A DNA stretch of 49,921 nucleotides from an uncultured Clostridia bacterium (GTDB lineage: Bacteria > Bacillota > Clostridia > Christensenellales > CAG-917): NCBI GenBank assembly GCA_947625145.1, contig CANQNC010000010.1, positions 1 through 49,921 on the forward strand, written 5' to 3'. Position 1 is the first letter of the stretch; each line of letters begins with the position of its first letter. The translations under genes were made by a program, and so were the position numbers. The notes below the pieces were generated by a model. The model searched no databases and had not been told where the DNA came from. It was given only the letters and a program-made list of their open reading frames with translations. Positions 9,102 through 18,656 of the stretch are shown here, in pieces.

Positions 9102-10322
9102 CTAAACGGCTCTTTTTATGATATCTCTTGCCGTCCTGACGGCTGTTGACCACGCGATCTGCAAGTTGAAGCCGCCCGTCAACGCGTCCACGTCCATGAC
9201 CTCGCCCACAAAATACAGCCCGCCCGTCAGCCTGCTCTCTCCCGACGGCTTGAGCCCGTCAAGCGCCACGCCGCCCGAAGTGATCACCGCCTCGTTGAAG
9301 GACGCGGGCGATTTGAGCGTAAAGTCAAGCCCTTTCAGCGTGGCGACAAGCGCATGCCTGTCCTGCTTGGTCAGCGCATTTGCCTGCATGTCTCCGTCCA
9401 CGCCCGCGCGCTTAAGCGCGTAAGCGATAAGCCTTGACGGCAGAAGTTTGCGCATGACGTTTTTGACCGCGACGTTTTTTGCCGCGTCGATCTCTCTGAC
9501 AAGCCTCGCGTCCAACGTCTTTTCGTCAAGCGCGGGCTTCAGATCAAGCGTGAAGCGCACGTTGTCCAGCCTCGCCGTGTAGGAGGACGTCGTGAGCGCG
9601 ATAGGGCCCGATATCCCCTTTTTTGTGAACAAAAGCTCTCCGAATTCCTGCGAGACGAGTTTTTCCCCTTGCCTTGCCGTAAGGCTGACGTTTTTGAGGG
9701 AAAGCCCCTCGAGAGAGGACACGTCCTCTTTCAGCTCGAGCGCGACAAGCGCGGGTTTTGGAGAGACGATATCGTGCCCGAATGTCGCCGCAAACTTGTA
9801 GCCGTCCCCCGTAGAGCCCGTGGACGGATAGCTGACTCCGCCCGTCGCGATGACAACGACGTCGAACGTCCCCTTGCCCGAAGAGGATACTATCTCAAAT
9901 CTATCCCCCGTCTTTTTGAGCGAGCGCACCTCTTCGCCGAGGCGGATATGCGCGGTCTTTTGCCTTTCTATCCCCTTTTGCAGCGCGCGAATGACGTCCG
10001 AGGACTTTTCGGAAGCGGGAAACACTCTGCCGCCCCGCTGTATGACAAGTTCAAGCCCCAAGTCGCGGAAAAACTCCATTGCGTCCTCGGGAGTGAAGCC
10101 GTGAAGCGCAGAAAGCAGAAATTTGCCGCCGTGAACGACGTTTTTCATCAACTCGTCAAACTCGCAGGCGTTTGAAAGATTGCATCTTCCTTTGCCCGTG
10201 ATGTACAGTTTTTTGCCGAGCTTTTCGTTTTTTTCAAAGAGCGTGACGTCCAAGCCCGCGCGAGCGAGGGTAAGCGCGGTCATCATGCCCGCGGCGCCGC
10301 CTCCGACAACAGCTATCTCCAC
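9102..10322 (-). CDS. NAD(P)/FAD-dependent oxidoreductase, HI0933/BaiN-like family
   Basis: EIAVVGGGAAGMMTALTLARAG, GKKLYITGKGRCNLSN, TSGGVALDGLKPSGESRLTGGLYFVGEVMDVDALTGGFNLQIAWSTA. Start reassigned to GTG at 10322, overlapping the surE 3' end. Confidence 0.9.
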   Translation of the reverse strand: MEIAVVGGGAAGMMTALTLARAGLDVTLFEKNEKLGKKLYITGKGRCNLSNACEFDELMKNVVHGGKFLLSALHGFTPEDAMEFFRDLGLELVIQRGGRVFPASEKSSDVIRALQKGIERQKTAHIRLGEEVRSLKKTGDRFEIVSSSGKGTFDVVVIATGGVSYPSTGSTGDGYKFAATFGHDIVSPKPALVALELKEDVSSLEGLSLKNVSLTARQGEKLVSQEFGELLFTKKGISGPIALTTSSYTARLDNVRFTLDLKPALDEKTLDARLVREIDAAKNVAVKNVMRKLLPSRLIAYALKRAGVDGDMQANALTKQDRHALVATLKGLDFTLKSPASFNEAVITSGGVALDGLKPSGESRLTGGLYFVGEVMDVDALTGGFNLQIAWSTAVRTARDIIKRAV

Positions 10323-11074
10323 AGCGAGTCCTCCTCTCGCCGTATCTCCTCGAGGGTTCGGCGATCGTTTGGGATCAGCTTGATGGGCGTGATCGTGACG
10401 TAGCCCTGCTTTATCAGCGCGCAGTCCCCCTCGGGATCGTCGTAGCACACGGGGAAGGGCTTGCCCTTGACGGCGTAAAAGTCCGAGCCGTCGCAGTTTG
10501 TCACCTCATAGTGCTCGTCGTAAGGTCGGAAAACCACAGGCGCCGCCTTAACGCCCTTTATATCCTCTCGTTTCGGCGAGGGTATGTTCACCGAGATCGT
10601 GACGAAATCCTTTGCAAAACTTACGAGTTTTTCGAGATTTTTGTCCACAAACTCCGCGGCGAAGGAAAAATCCTCATCTTTCGCGCGCATGGAAACGGCG
10701 ATGGACGGGATCTGCTGAAAAGTGCCCTCTTGCGCGACGCCCACAGTTCCCGAATAGATGATATCCGAGCCTATGTTCAGCACGTTGTTCACGCCGGAAA
10801 TTACCGCGTCAAACCGCCTGTCCTTAAACAGATGCCTCACGGCAAAGATCACGCAGTCAGCGGGAGTGCCCTCCACGCTGTACGTCTCTATGCCGTCGTC
10901 AAGAAACTGCCTTTGATAGGAAATGTACCCGAAAAAAGTCACCATATGCCCGTGCCCCGAACGCTCGCGCGACGGAGCGCAGATCACGACCTCATGCCTC
11001 AAAGCAAGCCTTTTGGCAAGTTCTCTCAGCCCCTTGGCGTCATAGCCGTCGTCATTGGACAACAAAAGCCTCAT
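10313..11074 (-). CDS. surE: 5'/3'-nucleotidase SurE
   Basis: MRLLLSNDDGYDAKGLREL, APSRERSGHGH, VEGTPADCVIFA, ISGVNNVLNIGSDIIYSGTVGVAQEG. Confidence 0.95.
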   Translation of the reverse strand: MRLLLSNDDGYDAKGLRELAKRLALRHEVVICAPSRERSGHGHMVTFFGYISYQRQFLDDGIETYSVEGTPADCVIFAVRHLFKDRRFDAVISGVNNVLNIGSDIIYSGTVGVAQEGTFQQIPSIAVSMRAKDEDFSFAAEFVDKNLEKLVSFAKDFVTISVNIPSPKREDIKGVKAAPVVFRPYDEHYEVTNCDGSDFYAVKGKPFPVCYDDPEGDCALIKQGYVTITPIKLIPNDRRTLEEIRREEDSLWR

Positions 11075-11095
11075 TTGGATCCTCTCTTCAAAAAT

Positions 11096-11920
11096 TTATT
11101 CCTTTGGGCGCGCGGATTCCGCAAGCGCTTTCAGATAGGCGACTTCGTTTTCGTTCAGCTCCCTGCATCCGCCGCGGGAAAGGCCGCCCAGCCTCAGCTC
11201 GCCTATCGCAATACGCTTCAAAAATATCACGTTCTTTTCCACAGCCTCGAACATGCGGCGCACTTCCCTGTTTTTGCCCTCGGTCAGCACGACTTCAAGG
11301 CGAGTGGCTTCCTTCTCCACCGCCGTCACCTTGACCTTGCACTTCGCGTACTGCACGCCCTCGAACTTGACTCCCTTTCGGAGTATCGCGAGGTCGCTCT
11401 CTTGGATCTCCCCTTCTATCTTCACGGCGTAGGTCTTGGGGATCTCGTGCGAGGGGTGCGTGAGACGGAACGTCAAATCACCGTCGTTTGTCAAAAGCAA
11501 CAGCCCTTCGCTGTCATAGTCCAACCTGCCCACGGGGAAAAGCCTGCGTTGCCTGTACTCCTCGGGGATATAGTCGTAGATCGTGCGCCTTTTCGTATCC
11601 TTGCTCGGCTGTTTGCTCTGCTCGGATGCCTTGTTTTTGCCCTGCTCTGAGGCCTTGCTCGGACGGCCGCTCTTGTTGTCGCTCTCGTCGTCCAAAGTCG
11701 TCACACAACGCTTTGGCTTGTTGAACATGAGATACGTGTAATGCGTCGCGCGCACCACCTTTTTGGAGTCCACATACACGACGTCCTTTTGCTCGTCCAC
11801 GTCAAAACCCGCCTCTGTGACAGTCTTTTTGTTGACGCTGACTCGTCCGCTTTTGACAAGCTCGTCCGCCTTGCGCCGCGAACACACGCCGCACTCTGCA
11901 AGATATTTGTTGATCCTCAT
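11096..11920 (-). CDS. Pseudouridine synthase, RsuA/RluB family, with a polar insertion
   Basis: S4 domain MRINKYLAECGVCSRRKADELV, FNKPKRCVTTL, FPVGRLDYDSEGLLLLTNDG, EGKNREVRRMFEAV. Confidence 0.92.
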   Translation of the reverse strand: MRINKYLAECGVCSRRKADELVKSGRVSVNKKTVTEAGFDVDEQKDVVYVDSKKVVRATHYTYLMFNKPKRCVTTLDDESDNKSGRPSKASEQGKNKASEQSKQPSKDTKRRTIYDYIPEEYRQRRLFPVGRLDYDSEGLLLLTNDGDLTFRLTHPSHEIPKTYAVKIEGEIQESDLAILRKGVKFEGVQYAKCKVKVTAVEKEATRLEVVLTEGKNREVRRMFEAVEKNVIFLKRIAIGELRLGGLSRGGCRELNENEVAYLKALAESARPKE

Positions 11921-12304
11921 ACAAGTGGCTCCCTTAACGCGCTTTGAATAAACAAATTATAAATGATAAAAGCGCTTTAAGCAAGTATTTTGACATAATC
12001 CGTCGAGGCTTCCCACATGCGGGGCGCGGAAAAATCGCGCCTGAAATCGCAAAAGGAAACGCGAAACGGCTGCGCGCCATATAAGCCCGTCAATAAATAA
12101 ATTTTCATTCGATTGACATTAGACATGGTTTCGCATATCAAGACGAAAATGGTTCAAAAAAGTCTGCCGCAATGTAAACGTCACTTGTTACGCAAAAATT
12201 TTAATGTGCAAACCCGCGATAAAACGTCATTTAGGCAAATGTCAATGGTGAAAGTTCGGCATATGTCAAAGAAAAAAGCCCTTTGAAAGGCCTTTCCTGC
12301 GCTT

Positions 12305-13471
12305 TTACGCTCGCTTTTGCATAAGCACGGGATACTCGTTTTGCATAAGCGGATAGTAGATATCCCGCCAATCCTCCGAAACCGCCTGCGCAAACGGCAC
12401 TTCCACGGGGACTTTGCCGTCGTTTGGAAGGGCGAGAGCGAGTTCGAGCGGCGTCATTTTGTAGTTGTCGAAGCCGAAATTCAAAAGCCGCATGCTGTCG
12501 TTCCACATATCGGGACAGTTGAGCACGACGGAGATCAGCTGCATACCCTCCCTCTCGGCGGCGCCAACCAAACACCGCCCGCTCGTCTTTGTATAGCCAG
12601 TTTTCACGCCGTTTGCGCCGTCGAATATGGAAAGCAACTTGTTTTTGTTGCCTATCGCGACGCTCTCTCCGTCCGTGGATATCTTCGCGATTTTTGAGGA
12701 AACAATGCGTCTGAAATCGTCAAATTCAAACGCCGCCGCTGTGATGAGCGCAAGGTCGAACGCCGTCGTGTAATGCTCGTCGTCATGCAAGCCGTGCGGA
12801 TTTACGAAATGCGAGTTGCACGCGCCGATAGAGCGCGCCGTTTCGTTCATCATATCGGCGAATTTGTCCACGCTTCCCGCGGTCGCTATGGCAAGCGCGC
12901 ACGCGGCGTCGTTGCCGCTTCTGAGCATCATGCCAAAAAGGAGATCTTCGACAGATATCTTTTGCTCCGCGCGCAAGTATATCGAGGAGCCCTCTATTCC
13001 TGCCGCCTCTTTGGGCACTGTGACGATCATGTCAAGCGGCAGACGTTTTAGGACCACAAGCGCGGTCAGCACCTTTGTCGTGCTTGCGGGGAAACACCTC
13101 TCGTTCATTCCCTCGTCCGCGAGCACTCGCCTTGTGCTCTGTTCGATCAGCACCTTTCCGCTTGCCTGTTGTCGCGCCGCGGGAGTTGCGGAAGAGGAAA
13201 CTTCATCGCCCTTTTCTTGCTTTTGTTTGCGACTGTCATTTGTCAAGTCGTTTTGCTTTGACTTTGCCTCTTTGTCCTCTTCGTGGATGCCCTCTGTGGG
13301 CTGTAACGTCACGGAAGTATTATAATTTTCATTGTTTTTTATAATACTTTTCACAAATCTCGTAGTCATTCCCCCGCTGAAATCCGCGGAGAAGATGATG
13401 ACATTGATGACCGCCAAAGATATCGCGAGAAACGCTATCATGGCAATTGTCTTTCTGCCGTTGTCCTTCAT
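12305..13471 (-). CDS. D-alanyl-D-alanine carboxypeptidase (S11 family)
   Basis: FPASTTKVLTALV (SxxK), RSGNDAAC (SGN), GVKTGYTKTSGRCLVGAA (KTG), N-terminal TM. Confidence 0.92.
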   Translation of the reverse strand: MKDNGRKTIAMIAFLAISLAVINVIIFSADFSGGMTTRFVKSIIKNNENYNTSVTLQPTEGIHEEDKEAKSKQNDLTNDSRKQKQEKGDEVSSSATPAARQQASGKVLIEQSTRRVLADEGMNERCFPASTTKVLTALVVLKRLPLDMIVTVPKEAAGIEGSSIYLRAEQKISVEDLLFGMMLRSGNDAACALAIATAGSVDKFADMMNETARSIGACNSHFVNPHGLHDDEHYTTAFDLALITAAAFEFDDFRRIVSSKIAKISTDGESVAIGNKNKLLSIFDGANGVKTGYTKTSGRCLVGAAEREGMQLISVVLNCPDMWNDSMRLLNFGFDNYKMTPLELALALPNDGKVPVEVPFAQAVSEDWRDIYYPLMQNEYPVLMQKRA

Positions 13472-13480
13472 ATTCGCCTC

Positions 13481-13816
13481 CTAGTCTTTTTTGAAGGTGT
13501 GTATCGCCGCGCGAAGCAAGTCCGTCCACTTTGACGGGCTGTCCCCGTCCACCGCGACGAAGCGCTTCTCCCTTCCGCAGATCAAAAATCCGAGCGGAGA
13601 AACGGTCACGCCTCCGCCCGTGACCCCCGCGTACGGATAGCTTGCGCGAGGAGTGCCGTACTCCCCGCCCCCTGTCACAAATCCGTACGAGAGCTTGCTC
13701 ACGGGCAAGATCACATTGCCGTCCATTGTGGAGATGGGCTTGCCTATGATTTTGTCCTCCTCGACGGCGCCGCGTATGCAGTCTATCGTCTTTCTCAACA
13801 GTTCATCAAGATCCAT
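13481..13816 (-). CDS. ytfJ: YtfJ/GerW-family sporulation protein
   Basis: IIGKPISTMDGNVILPVSKLSYGFVTGGGEYG...GGGVTVSPLGFLICG. ATG at 13816 preceded by AAGGAG. Confidence 0.88.
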   Translation of the reverse strand: MDLDELLRKTIDCIRGAVEEDKIIGKPISTMDGNVILPVSKLSYGFVTGGGEYGTPRASYPYAGVTGGGVTVSPLGFLICGREKRFVAVDGDSPSKWTDLLRAAIHTFKKD

Positions 13817-14297
13817 AAACACTCCTTATGTTCAGCGCAAGCCACAGCGCGTCAAGCAAATTCAGCTTGAACCCCAGCCGAAAATCCGCTTCCAGCCCGC
13901 ACTCGCCCGCTTCGGCGAATATGCCGCATCTGCCCGCAAACAGCGGAGCCAACACGGCGTACAGCCCCGCGCACACTGTCGCCGCTTTAAGCGCGTCCGA
14001 GTCGCCGTATATCAGCGAAAGCTCACCTTTCGGCTTCAAATATCCGCCTATCGCCGCGATCTGCTTTGCGCTTATTTCCTTTTTGGGTTTCTTCGGCTTC
14101 TTGCCGTTCAGTTTCAGATACAACCTGCCCTCTTTCAGCCCGCACCGAAGCCTCAGCGCGCGAAGTCCGATGACAGTCAGGTCCATTTCCGCCTTGCCGA
14201 GCGCAAGAGACATGTGCCCGACAAGCCCAATCCTGAGCGGCGCGATCAAAAGCGCCGCCGCAAGCCCTATCACCGAAAGCGCCACCGCAACACCCAT
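13806..14297 (-). CDS. DUF2953 / YtfI-like membrane-associated protein
   Basis: N-terminal TM (MGVAVALSVIGLAAALLI), GLRALRLRCGLKEGRLYLKLNGK; overlaps the ytfJ start, matching the known ytfI-ytfJ pairing. Start trimmed to ATG 14297. Confidence 0.65.
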   Translation of the reverse strand: MGVAVALSVIGLAAALLIAPLRIGLVGHMSLALGKAEMDLTVIGLRALRLRCGLKEGRLYLKLNGKKPKKPKKEISAKQIAAIGGYLKPKGELSLIYGDSDALKAATVCAGLYAVLAPLFAGRCGIFAEAGECGLEADFRLGFKLNLLDALWLALNIRSVYGS

Positions 14298-14701
14298 AGC
14301 ACTATTTTGCCTCAAAATTATTTTTCTATGTGCAAATCTTGCGCCGCATGAAATATCCAATTTTCCACGCTCACAAACATGCAACAAGCAGAAAATCGCC
14401 ATACAAACCATATAAAAGAAGGAAAAAAATAATAAGGATTTGTTTGATTGTAAAATACATATCGCCTGCTGACGCAATATTCGCCAAAAAATAAAAATCT
14501 CTGTAAGGAGCAAATATTCTGCACTTATCCCCATGAAGCCCAAATATTGACATATTACATGAGTTGACAACACATAGCGCCAAATAGTGCGGCGATAGGA
14601 TATAATGTCACCTAATAATTAGATAGATAATTGTAAAACCGCAATATTTGAATGCTAGGCTAGGAAACAGCCCTCTCCCGAACCGCAAAAATATATATCA
14701 A

Positions 14702-14829
14702 GTAAAACCGCCTGTAAGGGATGAAAGACAAGGAAAAGCCCATTTTGCGAACCGCCTAGTGTACTGAAGTACACGACGGCGAGCAAAATGGGCTTTGACG
14801 CAGTATTTCGCCCTTACAGGCGGTTTTAC
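14702..14829. repeat. ~128-bp nested palindromic element overlapping the 3' end of the GT-C gene
   Basis: Outer arms GTAAAACCGCCTGTAAGGG / CCCTTACAGGCGGTTTTAC (14702-14720 / 14811-14829), middle arms AAAGCCCATTTTGC / GCAAAATGGGCTTT, apex GTGTAC-TGAA-GTACAC (14759-14774). Confidence 0.9.
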
Positions 14830-16949
14830 CGTTTGAAGAATTTTTTAAGGGTCACTCCCACCCCCTCCCTCATCGGCTTGATATCCACTATCTTGCTGTT
14901 GTTGGTGATGGAATAGCAGACGTAGACGAAGTAACCGGTGAGAAGAACGGCTATCACGCTGAAGGCAATGTAGAAGGGATAGGTTGTCTCATAGCTGATG
15001 AGAGCCGCCTTTGTGACGTTGTAGCCGACAAGTCCGCTCTGGTTGAGGAGCTGAGCGATGTCGAGGAAGCCGAGCAACGCATAGCCGCTTGTGATGATAT
15101 ACATCCTCTTGTCGCCGCTTATCATTGTGTAGATCAGCGCGAACGCGATCGAGAGGAACAGGTAGGTGTAATTGACCTTGACCGTGAACACCGCGATCAC
15201 GGCGAGCACAAAGGATATCAACAAAATCAGTTCCTGTTTGTTGCGGTTTTTGAAGTAAAGCGAAATTGCGTACGCTTCGAGCACAAGCAGGAAGATGAAG
15301 TTGAGGATGGTGACGCCGTTGGACATGGTTTTGCCGTTCATGGCGACCATGCCATAGAGGTTGAACGCGTTGGACACGAAAATGTTGTTGTGCGTAAGTT
15401 CGCCGACGATGACCTTGAAGTTGAAGAAGGCGTCGCCCGCCGCGATCTGGTTGATCCCAACGGGAAGAGTGAGCAGATAGGCAAGCACGAAACTGCCGAC
15501 AAGCCCAAACACGATCGCCGCTCTGTGAGGCGTAAATTTGCGCTTGTCGTCGTTGTCCTTGATGTACATATACACGAAGTAAGCGACAATGATGGGCGCA
15601 ATGGCGAGCGCTCTGATGTCAAGCACGGCGGCGAGGGTCATCACAAAGTAGGTGGCGAGATATTGCTTGTCTATCATCAAGAGGACGGCGGCAAGCAAAA
15701 GCGCGACAAGCAAGCTCTCGAAAGTGCCGTTTATGCCGCTCATGACAAAGACGAACGGGAGCACCGCGTACAGCGCCGCGTAAATCGTGCTGAGCCTGTT
15801 GCCCACCTTCTTTTTGCCGTAGAAATAGATCATCAGCACCACAGCCATATCGGCAAGCACATTGATGAAGCGAAGCATAATGGACAATCCTATGTCGTCC
15901 AACCCGCCCGACATTGCGCCGATTACAGCCAAAATGTACATTGCGCCGGGCGCCAAGGTGGAGTTGGGATTATTTGCCATATATTTGGACACGCCGCCCG
16001 TCGAGCCGAGGGCTTTTGCGGCGGTCAGCAAGGACGTCGTGGTCGTGCCCATGCCGTACGTCGTGAGAAGCAGGACAAGCCTGACGACAAACGCGCCGAG
16101 CGCGAGCATTGCCGCAATGAATATGCCGTTGTGATACCACTTGCCGCTTGAGACCTTGCCTGCGCCCCTGTTTGCGTAGGGCGTGTAGCTTTGCCCGATA
16201 TCGACAAGCACGTTTTTGGACGCATAGAGCCTCCTCAATAACACGTACACGAACACAAGGAGCGCCACGCCGAACAAGGTGAGCAACACAACAAACAAGA
16301 CGCCGCCGACCGAGGAAGAGTTGTCAAGTTGGACAGCCTTCCTGAAATTGACGATATCCTCACCCTCGGGGACGTCGGATTTGTTGACCATCTGCATGCT
16401 GACGTTTGCGAAGTTGACAGTGCCCGAGCACCCTTCCTCCTCGGATCCGAGGCAAAGCGCCAAGGTGAGATAGTCCGTGTTTTTGGGACGGACGTAGAAG
16501 GTGTAGGTCACAAGCGAATTGGAGGGCTTTGTGGTGTACTTGAATTTGTATTCCACATTCTCCAAAAACGCGATATACGCACCGTAGTCGTGATTGAGCG
16601 CAGAGTCTATCACGCGCAGATCGAAGGAGACCTTGTATATCTTGTTTGTGTCAACTTTTACGGTCTGCTGAAGATACGAATACGCCTTGGCGGAGTTGGT
16701 CATGCGCACATAGTAGCTTTCGGAGCCGTCCGAAGAGTTGCTGTTGACGCCCTGCGCATACGTAAACGAGCCAGTGGCGGTCGAGTAAGTCGACCAACCC
16801 TCGAACGATTTGTCGGGAAAATCCGAAAAATTGCCGTTGACGATCAACTCTTTGCCGACATCCTCGGATGAGTTGCAGGCTGTAAATGCGAAAAGTGCTA
16901 GCGTCATCACTAGCACTGCCGCACATATCCAAATGATTTTCTTTTTCAT
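14826..16949 (-). CDS. Large membrane protein: lipoprotein-like signal, CBM-like extracytoplasmic domain, GT-C-type polytopic domain
   Basis: MKKKIIWICAAVLVMTLALFAFTAC lipobox-like; NGNFSDFPDKSFEGWSTYST...YSYLQQTVKVDTNKIYKVSFDLRV beta-jelly-roll-like; more than 10 predicted hydrophobic helices. Confidence 0.65.
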   Translation of the reverse strand: MKKKIIWICAAVLVMTLALFAFTACNSSEDVGKELIVNGNFSDFPDKSFEGWSTYSTATGSFTYAQGVNSNSSDGSESYYVRMTNSAKAYSYLQQTVKVDTNKIYKVSFDLRVIDSALNHDYGAYIAFLENVEYKFKYTTKPSNSLVTYTFYVRPKNTDYLTLALCLGSEEEGCSGTVNFANVSMQMVNKSDVPEGEDIVNFRKAVQLDNSSSVGGVLFVVLLTLFGVALLVFVYVLLRRLYASKNVLVDIGQSYTPYANRGAGKVSSGKWYHNGIFIAAMLALGAFVVRLVLLLTTYGMGTTTTSLLTAAKALGSTGGVSKYMANNPNSTLAPGAMYILAVIGAMSGGLDDIGLSIMLRFINVLADMAVVLMIYFYGKKKVGNRLSTIYAALYAVLPFVFVMSGINGTFESLLVALLLAAVLLMIDKQYLATYFVMTLAAVLDIRALAIAPIIVAYFVYMYIKDNDDKRKFTPHRAAIVFGLVGSFVLAYLLTLPVGINQIAAGDAFFNFKVIVGELTHNNIFVSNAFNLYGMVAMNGKTMSNGVTILNFIFLLVLEAYAISLYFKNRNKQELILLISFVLAVIAVFTVKVNYTYLFLSIAFALIYTMISGDKRMYIITSGYALLGFLDIAQLLNQSGLVGYNVTKAALISYETTYPFYIAFSVIAVLLTGYFVYVCYSITNNSKIVDIKPMREGVGVTLKKFFKR

Positions 16950-16974
16950 TTTGACAGTCCTTTGAAAACCGAGA

Positions 16975-17313
16975 TCAGTTTTCTTTGAGTTTTGCCGCTT
17001 TGCCGGTCCTGTTTTTCAAATAGTAGAGCTTTGCGCGTCTGACCTTGCCGTGACGCACCACCTTTATGCTCTCGATTTTGGGAGAATGGATGGGGAACGT
17101 ACGCTCGACGCCCACGCCGAATGTGACGCGGCGAACGACGATCGTCTCGCGGATGCCGCCGTTTTTCTTGGCGATGACGGTGCCTTCGTAGGTTTGGATA
17201 CGCTCGCGCGTGCCCTCTGTGACCTTGACGTTGACTCTGACGAGATCGCCGATTGCGATTTCGGGCAGATCCTGCTTCATGCCCTCTTGTTCAAGTTGAT
17301 CGATGATGTTCAT
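16975..17313 (-). CDS. rplS: 50S ribosomal protein L19
   Basis: [62 protein letters not shown]. Confidence 0.97.
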   Translation of the reverse strand: MNIIDQLEQEGMKQDLPEIAIGDLVRVNVKVTEGTRERIQTYEGTVIAKKNGGIRETIVVRRVTFGVGVERTFPIHSPKIESIKVVRHGKVRRAKLYYLKNRTGKAAKLKEN

Positions 17314-17337
17314 AATGACTTAACCTCCTAATGCGGA

Positions 17338-17371
17338 ATGCTCATCAACAGCGTCGCTGCAGGCGGAGCAC
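17338..17371 (-). ncRNA. Candidate L19 leader hairpin (5' UTR of rplS)
   Basis: On minus strand GTGCTC..GAGCAT outer stem with nested CAGC-GAC-GCTG hairpin, just upstream of the AGGAGG RBS. Confidence 0.4.
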
Positions 17372-17518
17372 CCGAGTCACGTGCATAATATTAACATATA
17401 CATACATATTATGGCAATCAAAATCGCACACAATTTTCAGATTAAATTGACTTTTACCCACATTTTTTGCCTTCGGACGTCGGTTTCGGCGTATCGGGCG
17501 GCAAAATTTGCGGAAAAC

Positions 17519-17953
17519 TCAATGCCGCGGGTATTTTGCGTCGCTCTCGTCAAACGCATTTTTGACGTGGCGGATCTCGCCGTCCTCGATCTCTATGATG
17601 TCGAACCTGACGGAAGCGTTTTCAAGGCCGTATCTGCGCATAAACATCTTCGCCGCGGTGACGTATCTGCCCGCCTTGTACGGCGTGACCGCCTCCAAGC
17701 CCGAACCGAAAGAGTCGTCCGTCCTTGTCTTGACCTCGCAGAACACGAAAAATTGCGGAGTCGGACGCTTTTTGTCACGTTTAAGCCACCTTTTCAGTCG
17801 CGCGAAAAAGGATTCCTTGTCGCCATACGTCGCGATGATGTCCACTTCGCAATCGCAATATTTCGCGTTGCGTTGCAAAATTTTGTAGCCCTCGCGCTCG
17901 AGATATTCCGCGGCGAGTTGCTCTCCGAGATCCCCTTTCGCCTTCGTGTTCAT
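17519..17953 (-). CDS. UPF0102/YraN family nuclease-like protein
   Basis: KGDLGEQLAAEYLEREGYKILQRNAKYCDCEVDIIA...FVFCEVKTRTDDSFGSGLEAVTPYKAGR. Start trimmed to ATG 17953, overlapping rnhB stop. Confidence 0.9.
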   Translation of the reverse strand: MNTKAKGDLGEQLAAEYLEREGYKILQRNAKYCDCEVDIIATYGDKESFFARLKRWLKRDKKRPTPQFFVFCEVKTRTDDSFGSGLEAVTPYKAGRYVTAAKMFMRRYGLENASVRFDIIEIEDGEIRHVKNAFDESDAKYPRH

Positions 17954-18573
17954 ACAAAACTCTGTTGCTCGGCAAGTATTCCTCTGATGAAGCTGAGCCT
18001 GTGGATGGGACATGGTCCGAACTCTTTCAGCGCCGCGATATGTTTCGCCGTGCCGTAGCCCATGTTGTGTTCGAAGTCATATTCGGGATATTTTTCCGCC
18101 ATTTCGGTCATAAACTTGTCCCTCTCCACCTTGGCGACAATGGACGCCGCCGCTATGGAATACGACAACGCGTCGCCGTGGATTATCCCCCGCGTGGGCA
18201 TGGGAAGATCGAGTTTGAGCGCGTCCACAAGCACAATATCGGGAGGGACGCTAAGGGACAGAACGGCTTCCCTCATGCACGCCTTTGTCGCGGCGAGAAT
18301 GTTCATTTCGTCTATTTGAACATGCGAATATGAGCGCACCGAGACGGCGATCGCCTTTTCACAGATCAGCGGAGCAAGCCTTTCGCGCTTCTTTTTGCTG
18401 ACCTGCTTGCTGTCGTTGACCCCCTCGATCGGGCATTCGAGAGGCATGATGACCGCGCAACAAGTCACGGGCCCCGCAAGAGGACCCCTGCCAACTTCGT
18501 CCACGCCGCATATATATTTGTAGCCTTGTTCGAGAAGCTCCCTCTCGAAGCTCAACATATCGGTCTGAGTCAA
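17950..18573 (-). CDS. rnhB: Ribonuclease HII
   Basis: ICGVDEVGRGPLAGPVTCCAVIMP, GVNDSKQVSKKKRE, YSIAAASIVAKVERDKFM, HNMGYGTAKHIAAL. Confidence 0.96.
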   Translation of the reverse strand: MTQTDMLSFERELLEQGYKYICGVDEVGRGPLAGPVTCCAVIMPLECPIEGVNDSKQVSKKKRERLAPLICEKAIAVSVRSYSHVQIDEMNILAATKACMREAVLSLSVPPDIVLVDALKLDLPMPTRGIIHGDALSYSIAAASIVAKVERDKFMTEMAEKYPEYDFEHNMGYGTAKHIAALKEFGPCPIHRLSFIRGILAEQQSFV

Positions 18574-18656
18574 TTTTCACCTCTTATCGCGTTTTGGGAT
18601 ACGCTCTGTTCGCTATCGTTTTGAGTGCGAGTTCTTTGCGTTGCGTTCCTGCGCCG

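Noticed and set aside
7553-9121. 522-aa plus-strand ORF antisense to cmk-plsC
   Set aside because: Mirror of a strongly supported coding region; no RBS or family signature.
14318-14583. Two small minus-strand ORFs upstream of ytfI
   Set aside because: Overlapping frames in low-GC spacer without RBS or family similarity; treated as non-coding.
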